In this document: piece by piece, positions 45,471 to 57,289 of the stretch
Layout of the letters: the number at the start of each line of letters is the position of its first letter
Position numbering within the stretch: the stretch's first letter is position 1
Source of the DNA: Cylicocyclus nassatus
Lineage: Eukaryota; Nematoda; Chromadorea; Rhabditida; Strongylidae
Direction: 5' to 3'
Length of the DNA: 64,000 nt
NCBI GenBank assembly: GCA_958299035.1
Contig: CATQJL010000001.1
Coordinates: 13,387,834 to 13,451,833, forward strand
Notes under the pieces: generated by a model
Databases searched by the model: none
What the model saw: the letters and a program-made list of their open reading frames with translations, nothing else
Told to the model about the DNA's origin: nothing
Made by a program: the position numbers and the translations under genes

Positions 45471-48400
45471 TACACGTCACTTGCAGAGATGATCGGGTTC
45501 ACTGCTTGGTTTTAGGCGCGAAAAACGGGCACAAATGCATGGAAGGAAAACTTCGGCAATTGTCCGTAGAAAACGCCTTTTGTCTGTTCATCACGGTATA
45601 CTCATCACATGTTTAATTCCTATTCCATATAGTGACTGGTGAGAATTTTCGCAAACCATCATTTTTCAGTTGTACTCAATTATTTGGAGAGTTATTTGGA
45701 GAGTTTTCAGTTTTTAACATGCTTGAAGCATTATTTTCTATCATTGTTAGATAGATTCTTGTTTACTTCAACCGCACTAAAAGGTTCCGAGTCATAGTGG
45801 AGAAGTAGTGGGAAGGGAACTTAGCTGCTTCTGGGAAGCTCTGGGAAGCTACAATCTTCTGGGAGTTTCCCAGAAAATCGAAAGAAGAAATGTCAAAGAA
45901 CTAACCACGGAGTTTTTCAGGTAACCCCCGGGGCCTTTCGCAACGTTCTGCCCCTTGACGAATTGATCTGAAATTTGGTACAGCTGTGTGTTCAACAGGC
46001 TGCCATCAATAACCCGAACGGATCCCGCTTTCGTCTTATTATTGAAAAAAAAATAAAATTTCTGGGAAAAGCAGGCTTGAGTTGGCGAAAACTACAGATC
46101 CACCTAAAGTTTTTGTCCACCAAAGTAATGCTCGACTTTCAAAATCTTTTGTGCGTCTCCTTGATTTGCACTTTCCATTGGTACCATATGTGCACACAAA
46201 AACTGATTTGTGACAATTCTACAAACCACTACAACCAAACTTATCTTCTGGCCAACCTATTACAACAGAGACTTCATCCAATTCGGAAACTAGAACTTCC
46301 TGGCGTTTGCTGAGTTTGAAGATTCAAGCTTAACACAGTCATTAGGGATAGGATTAAAAGCTGCATATAGACCTAACGCATCCAAAAATCTTTATCAATT
46401 TGACGCGCTTTATCACAGCCTTTTCAAAGATTAAGAAATATTCTTGAAATTTCACAGCAAGCAAAGTGTATGAAAAATTATAGGATATGAAAATTGTACC
46501 TAATATGAGAGTTTCTGTTTACTGGAGAGTTGCGGGATAAACACAAAAATCAACTCATACCTATCTAAGGGAGGCACTGAAGCGGTCGAGACGGAGACGG
46601 TACTTTCACCAATCCCTTAACTAACTATTAGTTTAAACTTTTGGGCAAGCTTTTGTAGATCGCATCTAACGGAGTTTTTTAGGCAACCTAATAGTTTAGA
46701 GAATTGTACCAACCACTTGAATATCTGAAAATATATTACGTTGCAACACATGATGTGCAACAAAATATTGTCATAAGAAATTATTTAGAACTACTTAGGT
46801 AACCGTTTCATTCTGTAGGATATATCTTTTGCTGTGCACATAGGGTGGTTTAAGTACTGAGTTGTTCTTAAAATCATGCCGCATCACATCTTACCGTGGC
46901 AAGGTAGAAACGAAAGAAGTGAATAGGGTTTCTTTGTAGAGCAAAGCTCTACAAGGTGGAATACAAACATCCGCGAAGACTTCGTCCCATTTGAAGGTTG
47001 AAGCCAAAATATAAAGATCTTGATACTCAAAACACCGTGTCTCCACCCATAAAATTTTTTGAGATCTCCAATCTGCACGAGCACGAGTGCTCTCGACATC
47101 AAAGATTCACTTGTACACTTTATGAAATTCTTTCATGGTTGGATTACGAGAAACAAGGATGGTGTCACTTCTTTCGGTTTTTGTGGCAATGAATTTGATA
47201 TCTCTCGAAACTGGTCTTTGTAGAAAGCTGGAAAGTTCATGATTATACTTTCAAAAGTTCACTCTATGGAATCAAATATCTACGAAAAGCTTGAGATTGC
47301 TCTGGCAAAACTATGCCAAAACCCCTTCCACCTTTACTCGGGCTAACAATGTCGCAATACTATTTGATGATCGATAATGCTGTAATCATCCGAACAACCT
47401 AATATATGTTCGAAATTCTGTTCGGAACGATATTGAAGAGCGAGAAAAGTTTACAGCTTCAAATTTTTTTAGAATCATCTAATCATTATGAAATTGGTAT
47501 GATTAACTTGATCATGAGACTCAAATCGAAGATAAAGTCAAACGTTCACATTTCAGCAACTAACATTTCAAACTGCTCCCTCGCTTCAGCTCTTCCAGTA
47601 CGCTTCTACCATGTCAAACAACTAGATAGAATGACAACAGTGAGATGTGGGAACAAAGCGATAACATTAGATGACTCATATTGAAGGGATCATGAATCTT
47701 CAAATTCATGACAAATCTTGATGCAAGACTTATGTCTCACCTAATAATTCATTAAGCGGCGTAGGAGAGGGGAAATGAAAGGTGCACGGTTAGGATAAAA
47801 AACGGACAGGCGCGAAATGAGTGCTCTATAGAACCTGCTAAGTTCAAACAGTGTACTACACTTCTGCAGCGATCGCGGCACGAGACATTATCGCAATGAT
47901 CAAGCATCAGTTCGTGGTCGATTGCTGATCGGCTGTTAGCGAAGCGAAGTAGCATGTGATTTTGTCATCGACCGTCGGCACAACGCTTATGTATGCGTGA
48001 CCATCAGCGCTCGTCTCTGAAACGGACACCACGAACAGAATTGTCTTGCCTTTATAGTCCTTCTATACTCGTAAGGCACCAGCAGAGGAGCATCTGGGTG
48101 AGTTCGGAATTTTTACAGCTGCTTTGTTCCTCATCATGGAGTTTGGCGTACTAAAAACAGTTGCCTCGTGTTATCACCTCACCCACTCGCTTCCACGTGG
48201 AAGCGCCCGGTATTAATTGATACGAAGCCGATTCGGACTAATTTCATTTCGCTCCGCAATTGTACAGTCCAAGCTTCGCTGACTATTGCCCAAATTGCAA
48301 GCTTATCAGTTTTCCTTTTCATCCAATGCGGGGTTCATTACATTGCAGAATGTGAGATCAAGAAGCTATTGTAGCTGTACAAACTATCGCCCAAATCCAT

Positions 48401-49960
48401 CCTTTGAGAATTGCCCAAATTTATTCCCGAATTGTTTCCTCAAATTTCGAATAAGTTGCATTATATCGTTTACCACCATATAAAACGAGGAACTTACAAT
48501 TCTTTTTTAACTTAATGGTAGGTTCAACTTATGCTCATTAATCAATGGTAGGTTCATGTTATAAGGTTGCTTTATTACAAAAAGTACTAGTAATCGCTGA
48601 TAAGCTCAAAATCTACAGATTCTTACTTTTTTAACTCGAACTTCCAGTTAGAAGCCGAAGATACTTTCACTGTGTTCAACAGAAGAAACCAAACAAAGGT
48701 AAATGATAAAACTATCAATTTTCATATCAAATCCCATGCAGCCCTTTTCCGTTATGTGCATACACTCCTTATGTTTTGCAGCGATTCAAAGGCGTCAAGG
48801 CGGCAACGCCGCCTTAGCAGCAGCCTACGTGTTGACGGCACGATCAAAATTTTAGAAAATACAATAAAGCTGTATCTTTTTCTTTTTATTCAGTTCTGTA
48901 GGTCCATAAAATTTTAGCTGATGTTTTCCACATTTTTGAATACACTTGCTAGTATTTCACTCATACTTGCGAGACCTTTTATTGCCAGAAGCCAAATTCG
49001 ACATTTTATTATTGAATATGTATTCGTAAATTGTTACCTCAATGGAAAATCTAAACCGAATGCTATTCATACGTTTGGACCCTATGCTTTCTCTTGAACT
49101 AGTAATCCTATCTGTTTACTTTTTACGCCATGAGCTTTATCAATAGTCCTTCATTGCGAAATGCCTATTCGATATCAATATGCCTTTTTTCATAGAAATA
49201 ACAGCGCTACAAATAGAGGAATATTTATAGCATCAGCCGGTGTTTCCGTCTGACGTCCCCCCCCCCCCCCCCACCTCTATTTGCTTTCATGAAATAGCCA
49301 TGCATCATCGACAGATGATAATCACTCTCATCGATCAGCTGTTACGAAATCGCTTATCACGAAATTCACAGCATAGGGAAGATTTTGCTGCTCTTTTTTC
49401 TTTTCGCTTATGGCTAATCTTATGATAATTTATACAACTCTGCCGTCAAAGAAACTGAAAAAGGTGGGCAATTTATCAGTTCTCTTCTGTCAAGCTCGCG
49501 AGCTCCCTTCAGTTATATTTTTCATCACGAAATCGATTTTGTGTCATGGAAAATGGCAAAGTTCTTGAACACGACTTCCTTTATGAATAAGGCTACTATT
49601 CAATGAATCAAGGAATTTATAAGTGTACGGCAAGAGGTAGAGGGAAGCAAGAGTGACAGTGACTGAAACTGCCAAATATTTTTGTTTTTCTTTTGTTTAG
49701 ACTGATCTATTATTTTCTCATTCCTTCTCATTAGGAGAAATAAAACGGGTATGTGGACAATAGAATGCTTTGATATACTACTTATACTTAGTACTACGTA
49801 CTTCTGATCAACAGAAAAGCCTGGTGGAACTGCGAGTTTTTTCTTCTTGTTGACTCCGTTGATTCCAAAGTACATCAACCCGACTAGTTCTTCTTTAAAT
49901 TTTTCTCTACGATTCTCTCTAAAAGCGAATAGTCGGCCGCGAAAACAACAAATATAATTA
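45471..49960. other. Gene-poor stretch, 4.5 kb
   Basis: Short frames only. Right-end-like TTAGG complements occur at 46,688 and 47,400 (AACCTAATA), suggesting decayed MITEs whose left ends I could not place. A 15-17-nt C tract lies at about 49,257-49,272. No splice-supported gene was found. Confidence 0.4.
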
Positions 49961-50160
49961 CCCTATTTTCAGGTGTATAAGCCGCACCCTTTTTGCTCTA
50001 GACGCGAGCAGACCCAGGCGTGCCGCCGCGCCTACCTCTCGCGAAGCGGTCGCCTTATCGCATACTGCTCTCACTTAACGCGCTCCATGATGACAGTCAG
50101 TCTTTTGGCGTGTTCGCCTTTAGAGTGAAAAGGGTGCGGCTTATACACCTGAAAATAGGG
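49961..50160. mobile_element. 200-bp hairpin MITE, 33-bp terminal repeats
   Basis: CCCTATTTTCAGGTGTATAA followed by GCCGCACCC at the left is perfectly mirrored at the right; TA lies on both sides (49,959-49,960 and 50,161-50,162). The interior is GC-rich. A Tc1/mariner/pogo-type non-autonomous element by duplication and end structure. Confidence 0.88.
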
Positions 50161-50478
50161 TATCTAAAACTTCCTTATCAATCCTATGTTGCCATGATAC
50201 TAGCATGGAATTGCAGAACAGGGAGTAGCAAAGTGCTTATAAAAAGACTTTTACGTGATAGGTAATTCTGGAGGAAAGAACAAAGGAGCAAATATAAATT
50301 CAAAGACTAGCATTTGGATAAATTTACTATGTCAAAATTATCGCAGTTGTTACGTTTTTTTGGAGAAGAATTACATGTTTGATTTGTTTGTCATATTTTT
50401 TTCAGTGCCATCTTTTTTTCTTACAAGAGTTTTTCTTACTATGAATCACGTTTCTCATCAGGGCATAGTGCAATGTAA

Positions 50479-50865
50479 TTAATTTTCGTTTGACTCTTCA
50501 TAGGGGCTCGTATCGTGTGACTCGAACTGGCCATTTCTCATTTGAACATCTCGCCACCAATCACCACATGGCACAGAATTTTCAAAAACTTTGTGGTGAT
50601 GGTTTCTCTTATTCGCCATTTGAGTAGTTAAAGAATCAATTCGACCATAGCGTAAGATTGTTTCTGTGTCCTTTCCTCTCTCGAAAGAAATGTTGTAGTT
50701 TATTGAGTACCCACTTGAAGTTTCTGCACTGAGTCTGAAGCAAAAAACTGCCTGCAAAAAAAGGAAAAGTCAAGTGTGCCATTGGCATTTGATCTATTTG
50801 ACTATAATGATTTGTATGCAATAAAGCGCATTTTTAATCTTTACGGTCATCCCGATCGAGTTCAT
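50479..50865 (-). CDS. Unidentified two-exon gene or gene end (97 residues)
   Basis: On the minus strand, ATG at 50,865-50,863 starts a 7-codon exon ending at 50,845 with a GTAAAG donor. A 93-bp intron ends in CCTTTTTTTGCAG at 50,752. The second exon, 50,751-50,479, has 90 codons and a TAA. The phase is 0 on both sides. The product has no membrane segment and includes FRLSAETSSGYSINYNISFE and later VPCGDWWRDVQMRNGQFE, ending in an acidic/asparagine tail. The second exon is well supported by the acceptor. The first exon is less certain and more exons may lie upstream (a GTAAGC donor exists at 51,252 on this strand). Family unknown. Confidence 0.45.
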
Positions 50866-53800
50866 GGGCCTACAATTCTACTGCAGTTGAAATTACAGTT
50901 TTTACGTCAGCCCGTCATTCACTTTAGCTCATTTAACTTCACCAAGCCAAGCAAAAAAAAGATAAAAAGAAAAAGAAAATGTGAGAAAGAAAACCAGATA
51001 TGACACAAAAGTGATTATTCTCCAGGGACCTTCCGTCGAAGAAATCACATTATTTTTATGAGATGTCGAAAGCGGACTTCTGTTTTTTGAGGGCCTTTTG
51101 ATATTTGGAAAGCTTCCAGCGATTTCCAAACATCTGCGTACAGATTTTATTGCAGCAAATGGGTTTTACCTATTTATCAGTTTGATACAGATACAAAATA
51201 CTGGTGTGAATCAAGTTACGACGTTTAGCAATCTGGATGATTTTTTGCTTACCATTAGGATGATTAATAGTATAGCATTAAGTCTGCATTTTACATCCGG
51301 CTTTGGTTTATTTTTGAAGCTTAATTTGCCAAAATTTTGATGCAAAAATCAGGCTCTTTTTCTCACCTCACCATTTCTAATCAAAAGAAAAAGAATTTTT
51401 TACTCAATCACAGTTGACCATCCTCCTTGATTTAATGTTTCCAGTAATACCATATATCTAAACATAAATTAATCAGTGATATCGTTGAAAACGACCGAAA
51501 TTGTACACATACAATGCTCTCTTCATTTCTTAGCGAAAGCGTTACAGAGAACATATTTGTTGAAACGAATAAAATTGTTTACTGCTGTGCCTTTCTTACA
51601 CGCGTCAATAAATCTTGTTATCTCTTTAGTGCTTATGGTTCCAATATTGTCAGAAAGCCCTTGTCTTTTCTTGCCTTTTTCGCGTACGAAGATTCTAAAT
51701 AAGACAGCTGTGACCCTTATTCTAAATGTACCGCGCATCACTTCTTTCCGTCTTCTCCTCCACTTCTTTTGAAACTATACGATATAACCAAAAATCACGT
51801 CACCTTACTGAAACCGTAAATCAACACTGAATGAGACGATTCTTCTTTGTGCGCCACGAAAAAAGTGATCTAGTCGATGTTTTGCTGTACACACGTCGAA
51901 TGATGGATGACTGTACGTCATGCCTTGTGACATTCACGAACGATGCGTTACGCATCGTTAATGACACTCGTACACTCTTTCTTTGAGTTGACGGAAACCG
52001 CTGTAAAACCAATTAGCTCAGCGAAACCCCAGTAACTCAAACGGATTTAGTGATTTTACATAAGCGAATTTGATAGCCAAGTTTGCCCTCCCATTCTCTT
52101 CCCTCATGGCTTGAATTTGAGAGAAATTATGTGAATGCTTCATTATGTACTACGTTCTGGCTGATATGGGTCAAAATTTTGCGCGAATACCGTACATTAC
52201 CTTTACCTTGCGGCCCAATGCGAACATAGGAATGGGCGCTATTCATTGAGAAATTTCGAGATAAGGACCAATTATAGTGATGTTAAGGAGAAAGATACTT
52301 TTGTGAAGATTCAAGCCTTGTATGTAAATGCCCCTCTGTTTACAACTCAGGATGAGACCATTTTGAAGACAATGAAGATTTTTCTCCAAGTTGCTTTCCT
52401 CATTTTTTAAGAAGCATTCGACTAAGGCGTAAGGGCAGTAAGTAAGGCGTATAGGCATAAAGGCTTCCATTTCCACCATGCGTTTATGTAAGCTTGCATG
52501 TTTCCATCATTTGCATTTCAGAAAGGGAATATGTTCCTTGATGTTACTTGGAATCGCGAATGAAAAGAGCGTCGACAATTCCAGGAGGCCTAAATTCCAG
52601 TGGAAAGTTAAACACTTTTGAGAAACATTCATTAGTCACTCCAAAGTTTCCAAATCGTGCTGGTGACTTCGATTTCTGGCGATCTGTGATTCAAGTAAAT
52701 TTATATCCTACTTGGGCGCTGTACTAGTCTGCCTACAACAACGACATAATGCGAAAATTCCATTCTGTTGATCACGAGACAGAGTGAAAGTGCTCGAATA
52801 GGTGGCACAAAGACGAGGAAGAACGTACTTTCCGATAAACTGATGATGCAATGTCGCAGACATCGACTGAACGATGAGACGCGATTGTATTTCATTCTTC
52901 CGCGTTTCTATCCCCTATCATCCCTGTTATCGCTTCATCTATTATTTTTTTCTTGAAAGGTCTACCTTTTAGAGGCTAGACAAGGATCGATGTAGGCAGC
53001 TGGAAAGTGCTTCACTGATCGACCTTTTTTTTATCACCGCATAATGTCTTGAGTTTAGAAGATAAGAAATGACTTTTCCTCTTCCCGCTTTCAAAATAGC
53101 TGGCAGTTGATTCGCATAATAAGAGAACTGTGCAAGTACCTCATTTAGGTGATGAATGAGATATTTTTTGGATGTTATATTAGGAGCATTGTAAAGACTA
53201 TCGCTGGAGCCACGCACCCTTCTCACTGCCTTGACTACGGCACACCTACCGTAACCCATATCGCTAAAGCGAATCGGTGGTCTCGAAAAGGTCAGATGTT
53301 TCGGAAACTTTGGAAAAAGAGGACATCAAGCGTTTAGGCTTAGGCCTTCAGTACATGATATAAAAAATTTGTGCCTGTTTGATAGCATCTCCGCAAAGAT
53401 AGCTACATGTGTCAAATCTGTGGGTTTGAATCATCTAGCTGGAATACTGACTTAGTGCTCGCCCGTATAAGGGAGCCTATAGTATATAGCCTACTGCTTT
53501 ATCTAACGTGTGACCAAAAACACACGGGAATAATTTGTTTATCCTAATGACAGTGTAGACTACACTAATACTAATTAAACACAGCTATCCTAAGCAAAGA
53601 GCGTAAAGAGGAAGGGCGTCCTTCCTATGCAACGATGCGCAACTAAAGTTACCTCAGGTCTCGTGTGCTCACACAAATCCATCGCGGACGCCAAAACGAG
53701 CAACGACACATTTGTCTCTCCTGCCCCCTTCTTTACCAGTATCAACTTTGGACTCACTTTCGTTCCAAATTTGCAAGAGAGCACCTCGAATCCTCCAACT

Positions 53801-54346
53801 ATACATTTCAAAGCATCTCCCCATATTTCACAAGACCAGCTCGGCCGGTCATTCATAAATGGCAGGAGCATATCACGCGCATTTCGAACAGGAATGCTAA
53901 TGAATCAAAGAAGACAAAGACGAACAAGGGCCGAATTGATACCGCCGCTATTCATGGCCGCGGGCTGGCAATGGGCCAGAAAAGGAGAGGTCCGGAGGTG
54001 ACTGCATCAACCAGGGCCCGGCACGAGTCGGTTTCTAGGGTTTCTGAAAACGAATTCTCCCTTGACATACGGAAGTTTTACGAAGTCCCCTTTGACCTAC
54101 CTGCTAAGAAGAGGATGAAAACAAGAAAAAATTACTAGTCTGAAAGAAAAGACGTAAGATATGAGTGAAAATCCAAATTGGAGCTGAATACTACGCATGC
54201 ACAAGATCTTGGCATTAGAGCGCGATATTTAACAAAGCGAGAATAAATGAAGGCAAAAAACAAAGGAAAGGCAATGATATGGAAATGTCTTCATGCTCAG
54301 GGATAGATATTTGACCGAGGAATCCGTCCATGCTAAAAAGATCCGA
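50866..54346. other. Mostly unassigned, with a multi-frame open stretch at 53,590-54,138
   Basis: Short AT-rich frames dominate. At 53,590-54,138 three readings stay open for 93-157 codons (plus 53,627-54,001, plus 53,665-54,138, minus 53,590-53,871). The plus readings look protein-like but lack clear splice sites, and no domain is recognised. It could be an exon, an old transposon frame or chance in a less AT-rich patch. Its start overlaps no known repeat in this window. Confidence 0.3.
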
Positions 54347-54451
54347 AACTTATGTGAAGTGACGAAAATATATGCTCCAGACGATCTCAGATCGTCTGGT
54401 GGCCGTCTGGAGACGATCTAATTCTGGAAAAGGTATAACTTCACATAAGTT
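54347..54451. mobile_element. 105-bp MITE with nested hairpin
   Basis: AACTTATGTGAAGT at the left is perfectly complementary to ACTTCACATAAGTT at the right. Inside, 54,377-54,399 is a perfect hairpin, CCAGACGATCT / AGATCGTCTGG around one base, followed by a further GTCTGGAGACGATC. Confidence 0.75.
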
Positions 54452-54769
54452 TTCAAATCTTGTTACATAATACTTTCGCAAATAATTTTCTATACATATA
54501 GTTCAATTTTGGTGTCATATGCTTCTGTGTGCGCTGTAAACAAGCAATTTGTTTATTTTAGCCTTGCTTCCAAATCGCGCGCACTTTTCGCCATGCACGA
54601 TAGAGCATGTCAATCGTGTGATGATCTGTCCGAATAGCTTGTGTTCGACTAAATGGCGCTCATTCTTGGTGCTTGGCCCCTATTCGTCAGAAACGAAATC
54701 TCCTTTGCTGTTTGCTTTGAAAACGAAGTCCAGCCTGCTTCCAGACGATCTGTGCCGGGCCCTGGCATG

Positions 54770-54914
54770 GGTGGAGGACATTAGGTCGCCGAATTTGAAA
54801 GAGTCCCGCGCGGATTCCCTGCAGGAACGCATGCCCGCGCATGTATAAGGGTGCGTATTTGTCGCAAATGACCGCGGGGACCGCCCTTTTTCGGCGACCT
54901 AATGTCCTCCACCC
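54770..54914. mobile_element. GC-rich foldback with 24-bp ends
   Basis: GGTGGAGGACATTAGGTCGC at 54,770 is mirrored by GCGACCTAATGTCCTCCACC ending at 54,914. A diverged single end recurs at about 57,040-57,066 (GCGATCTAATGTCCTCTACC), suggesting a family. Confidence 0.75.
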
Positions 54915-55197
54915 CCCTGGCATCAACACACGTGTAGGCTACCGTAGTCGTCGTCGGATGCGCCAACCGATGCTCCCGGCTTGTGCTGGGTAGGGGACTA
55001 TAGGTTGTCGACATACCCTCCCCTGGCGGACAGCCGGTACAAATCCGTCAAGTTTGTAAGGTGTGGGGCTGCGTGCATTGGCGCAGATGTCCGCACGGGA
55101 CCCCCCACTTTCGGCGGCATATAGTCCTGCACTCTCTGCTTCGAGGAGAGCCTTGCATCGCGAAACGCGATGCATATGATACCTCAGGCAGCGGATA

Positions 55198-55841
55198 GGA
55201 CCCCTCCGCCGGAGAAATGGCAGGGTCGCGGCGTTTCCCCAGCGGTGGGTCTCCCATTTGTCCGGCGGAGCCCTCCCATTTCTCCGGCGGATACCTCCCA
55301 TTTTCTGCTCCGGATACCTCCAATTTTCTGCTCCGGATACCTCCCATTTTCTGCTCCGGATACCTCCCATTTTCTGCTCCGGATACCTCCCATTTCTGCT
55401 CCGGATACCTCCCATTTCTGCTCCGGATACCTCCCATTTTCTGCTCCGGATACCTCCCATTTTCTGCTCCGGATACCTCCCATTTTCTGCTCCGGATACC
55501 TCCCATTTTCTGCTCCGGATACCTCCCATTTTCTGCTCCGGATACCTCCCATTTTCTGCTCCGGAGGCCTCCCATTTCTGCTCCGGACCCCTCCCATTTT
55601 CTCCGGCGCGGCTCTCCCAAATTTGGCGGACACGCGCCGCGCCAAATTTCTGCGGCGCGGAGTCCGCCAAATCTGGCAGAGTCGCGCCGGAGAAATGGCG
55701 GACCTTTGCAGCAGGGCCGGAGAAGCCTCCCATTTGCCTGCCAGTGATGCACCGCGATGGACCGCCCATTTGCCCTTCTCTCATTGGTCAACTGGGTCCG
55801 GCGCGACTCTGGCAGTTTCGGAGGGTCCGGCGGAGGGGTCC
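55198..55841. mobile_element. GC-rich element with GGACCCCTCCGCCGGA ends
   Basis: GGACCCCTCCGCCGGA at 55,198-55,213 is exactly mirrored at 55,826-55,841, and a looser match continues inward (GGCAGRGTCGCG). The base composition is far above the surroundings. It contains the 23-bp minisatellite. No clean target duplication was seen, so the class is unknown. Confidence 0.65.
55287..55575. repeat. 23-bp minisatellite, about twelve units
   Basis: The unit GGATACCTCCCATTTTCTGC + TCC is repeated head to tail; a few units have TTT for TTTT (22 bp). Because 23 is not a multiple of 3 and no frame of the unit contains a stop, almost every reading frame is open for 150-281 codons (IPPIFCSGYLPFSAPDTSHF on one strand, GGIRSRKWEVSGAENGRYP on the other). 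These long frames are artefacts. Confidence 0.93.
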
Positions 55842-56646
55842 CGTCGATTGTCTGAGACTATACCGCGAAACTTGAATTTGCTCATTGCCTTTATGTAAAG
55901 CCTTCTTCATTCCTAGATTTGTGCTAGTCTCGGCAAAATTTGCGCGTAAGAATTACAGAGGGCTAATCTTCAGTTGCGCCGCATAGCTTTTTGCGCGCAA
56001 ACGTTGTCGGCTAAGCAAGGACGCTAATGTGACTCCTCCACCATTACTGCCACTCGCTGTGCGTCTCTGGGGTCAAGGACAGTGGGTCGCCGATAAGCTC
56101 CTCCCATGCGAACAGCTGGTACGAGCCATAATACACATACTCAGATAATCGCCGGGGGCAGGCGGCCATGCTGCGCGGGCGGGCACCGGAAAAATAGTTC
56201 GCTGATTTCTTGGGGTCCGCTTGCAGATATTTGGAAGAATTCTAGCGTCCGCGAGAACATGCAAAATTTTTGGGAGCCGCACGGTACTTTTTGGAGGACC
56301 GCGCAGCCCCCAGGTACTTTCCGCTGAGAGAAAGTACCTCAAACTTGAGTAATTAAACCATCGATGAACCTCTGCCATGTAGAGTCTCACCTTTGCTCGG
56401 CGTACGCCCGAAACTGCTTAAAAACCGTCCGAGCGCCAGCTGAAAATTTGACCAGCGTTCGCTGAAAGAGATTATTTGACGAGCGCCTGCCGAAAATTCT
56501 GTGTTGCTGCCCGCTGGCAAAGCATTAGACAGTAAAGGAAGTACCGCTCGCAGAAGGTTTGGCCACGCCCCAAAATTCTGCTGACCGCTTGCAGAAAAGC
56601 GCGAGTTTGCGGACCGCCTGTCCCCGGCGATTATCTGAGTAGGTGC
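55842..56646. other. GC-rich unassigned sequence
   Basis: Contains recurring short motifs (TTCCGCTGAGAGAAAGTACCT, GCCGAAAAT, CGCTTGCAGA) but no recognisable gene. ACTCAGATAATCGCCGGGG at 56,138 reappears inverted at 56,620-56,640 (CCCCGGCGATTATCTGAGT), so 56,138-56,640 is probably a further ~500-bp inverted-repeat element. Confidence 0.5.
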
Positions 56647-57000
56647 CAGTGGCGTACCGGGGAGGGGGGGGGGGGAGAGAGAATAAGTCGCGAAATTTTT
56701 GAAAGTCACCTACATGAGTTATAAAAACGTGCAAATGACTTGTTTATACTTGTAAATAATTAAAATAATTTTTTACTTTTTTTAAAATTCAACTTCGGCT
56801 TATAAAACAAATTTTTGGGGGACATGGCTGGCCACGCCCCCTTTTTCGCAAATTTTGGGGTCATGGGACCGAAAAAATCTTGGAAAGCGTACCAAAAAAT
56901 TTTTTTGGAGTGCGTGGCTAGCGCCACACACCTTCATCAGAAAAAAATTTGGTCGCCCCCCCCCCCCCCGCCCCGAGCGGAAATCCTGGGTACGCCACTG
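56647..57000. mobile_element. hAT-like MITE (354 bp)
   Basis: Starts CAGTGGCGTACCGGGGAGG and ends CCTGGGTACGCCACTG; the flanking octamers GTAGGTGC and ATAGGTGC agree at 7 of 8 positions. It is in the opposite orientation to the copy at 352-723. Poly-G and poly-C tracts lie just inside the ends. Confidence 0.82.
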
Positions 57001-57289
57001 ATAGGTGCGTATTTGTGGCAAATATCCGCGCGAAGCAATTCCCTTAGCGATCTAATGTCCTCTACCCGCGCCCCGTCGTGCACGAGTGTCTACACATTGG
57101 CAAATGCAACATCGTGTTAGCAACGTGTTGGCTGTTAGCCTTTGAGGTAACATGTTTTTGTATGTTGCTAACATGTTGTTGCAAGTTGCCAATATGTTAG
57201 CCATGCTTATTAGGTCATAGAGCAAAGCATGGGTAGCAGCGATTGTGGAATAGACAATACTTTGCATCTTTGGGGTGCCGCATCATGAT

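Noticed and set aside
45224..45616. 130-codon plus-strand frame
   Set aside because: Lies in the right arm of the Tc1-like foldback and runs out through its terminal repeat; the same sequence is present inverted in the left arm.
54939..55898. Very long open frames (up to 281 codons) on both strands
   Set aside because: They run through a stop-free 23-bp minisatellite and repeat the same peptide in shifted frames; there are no splice signals or domains.
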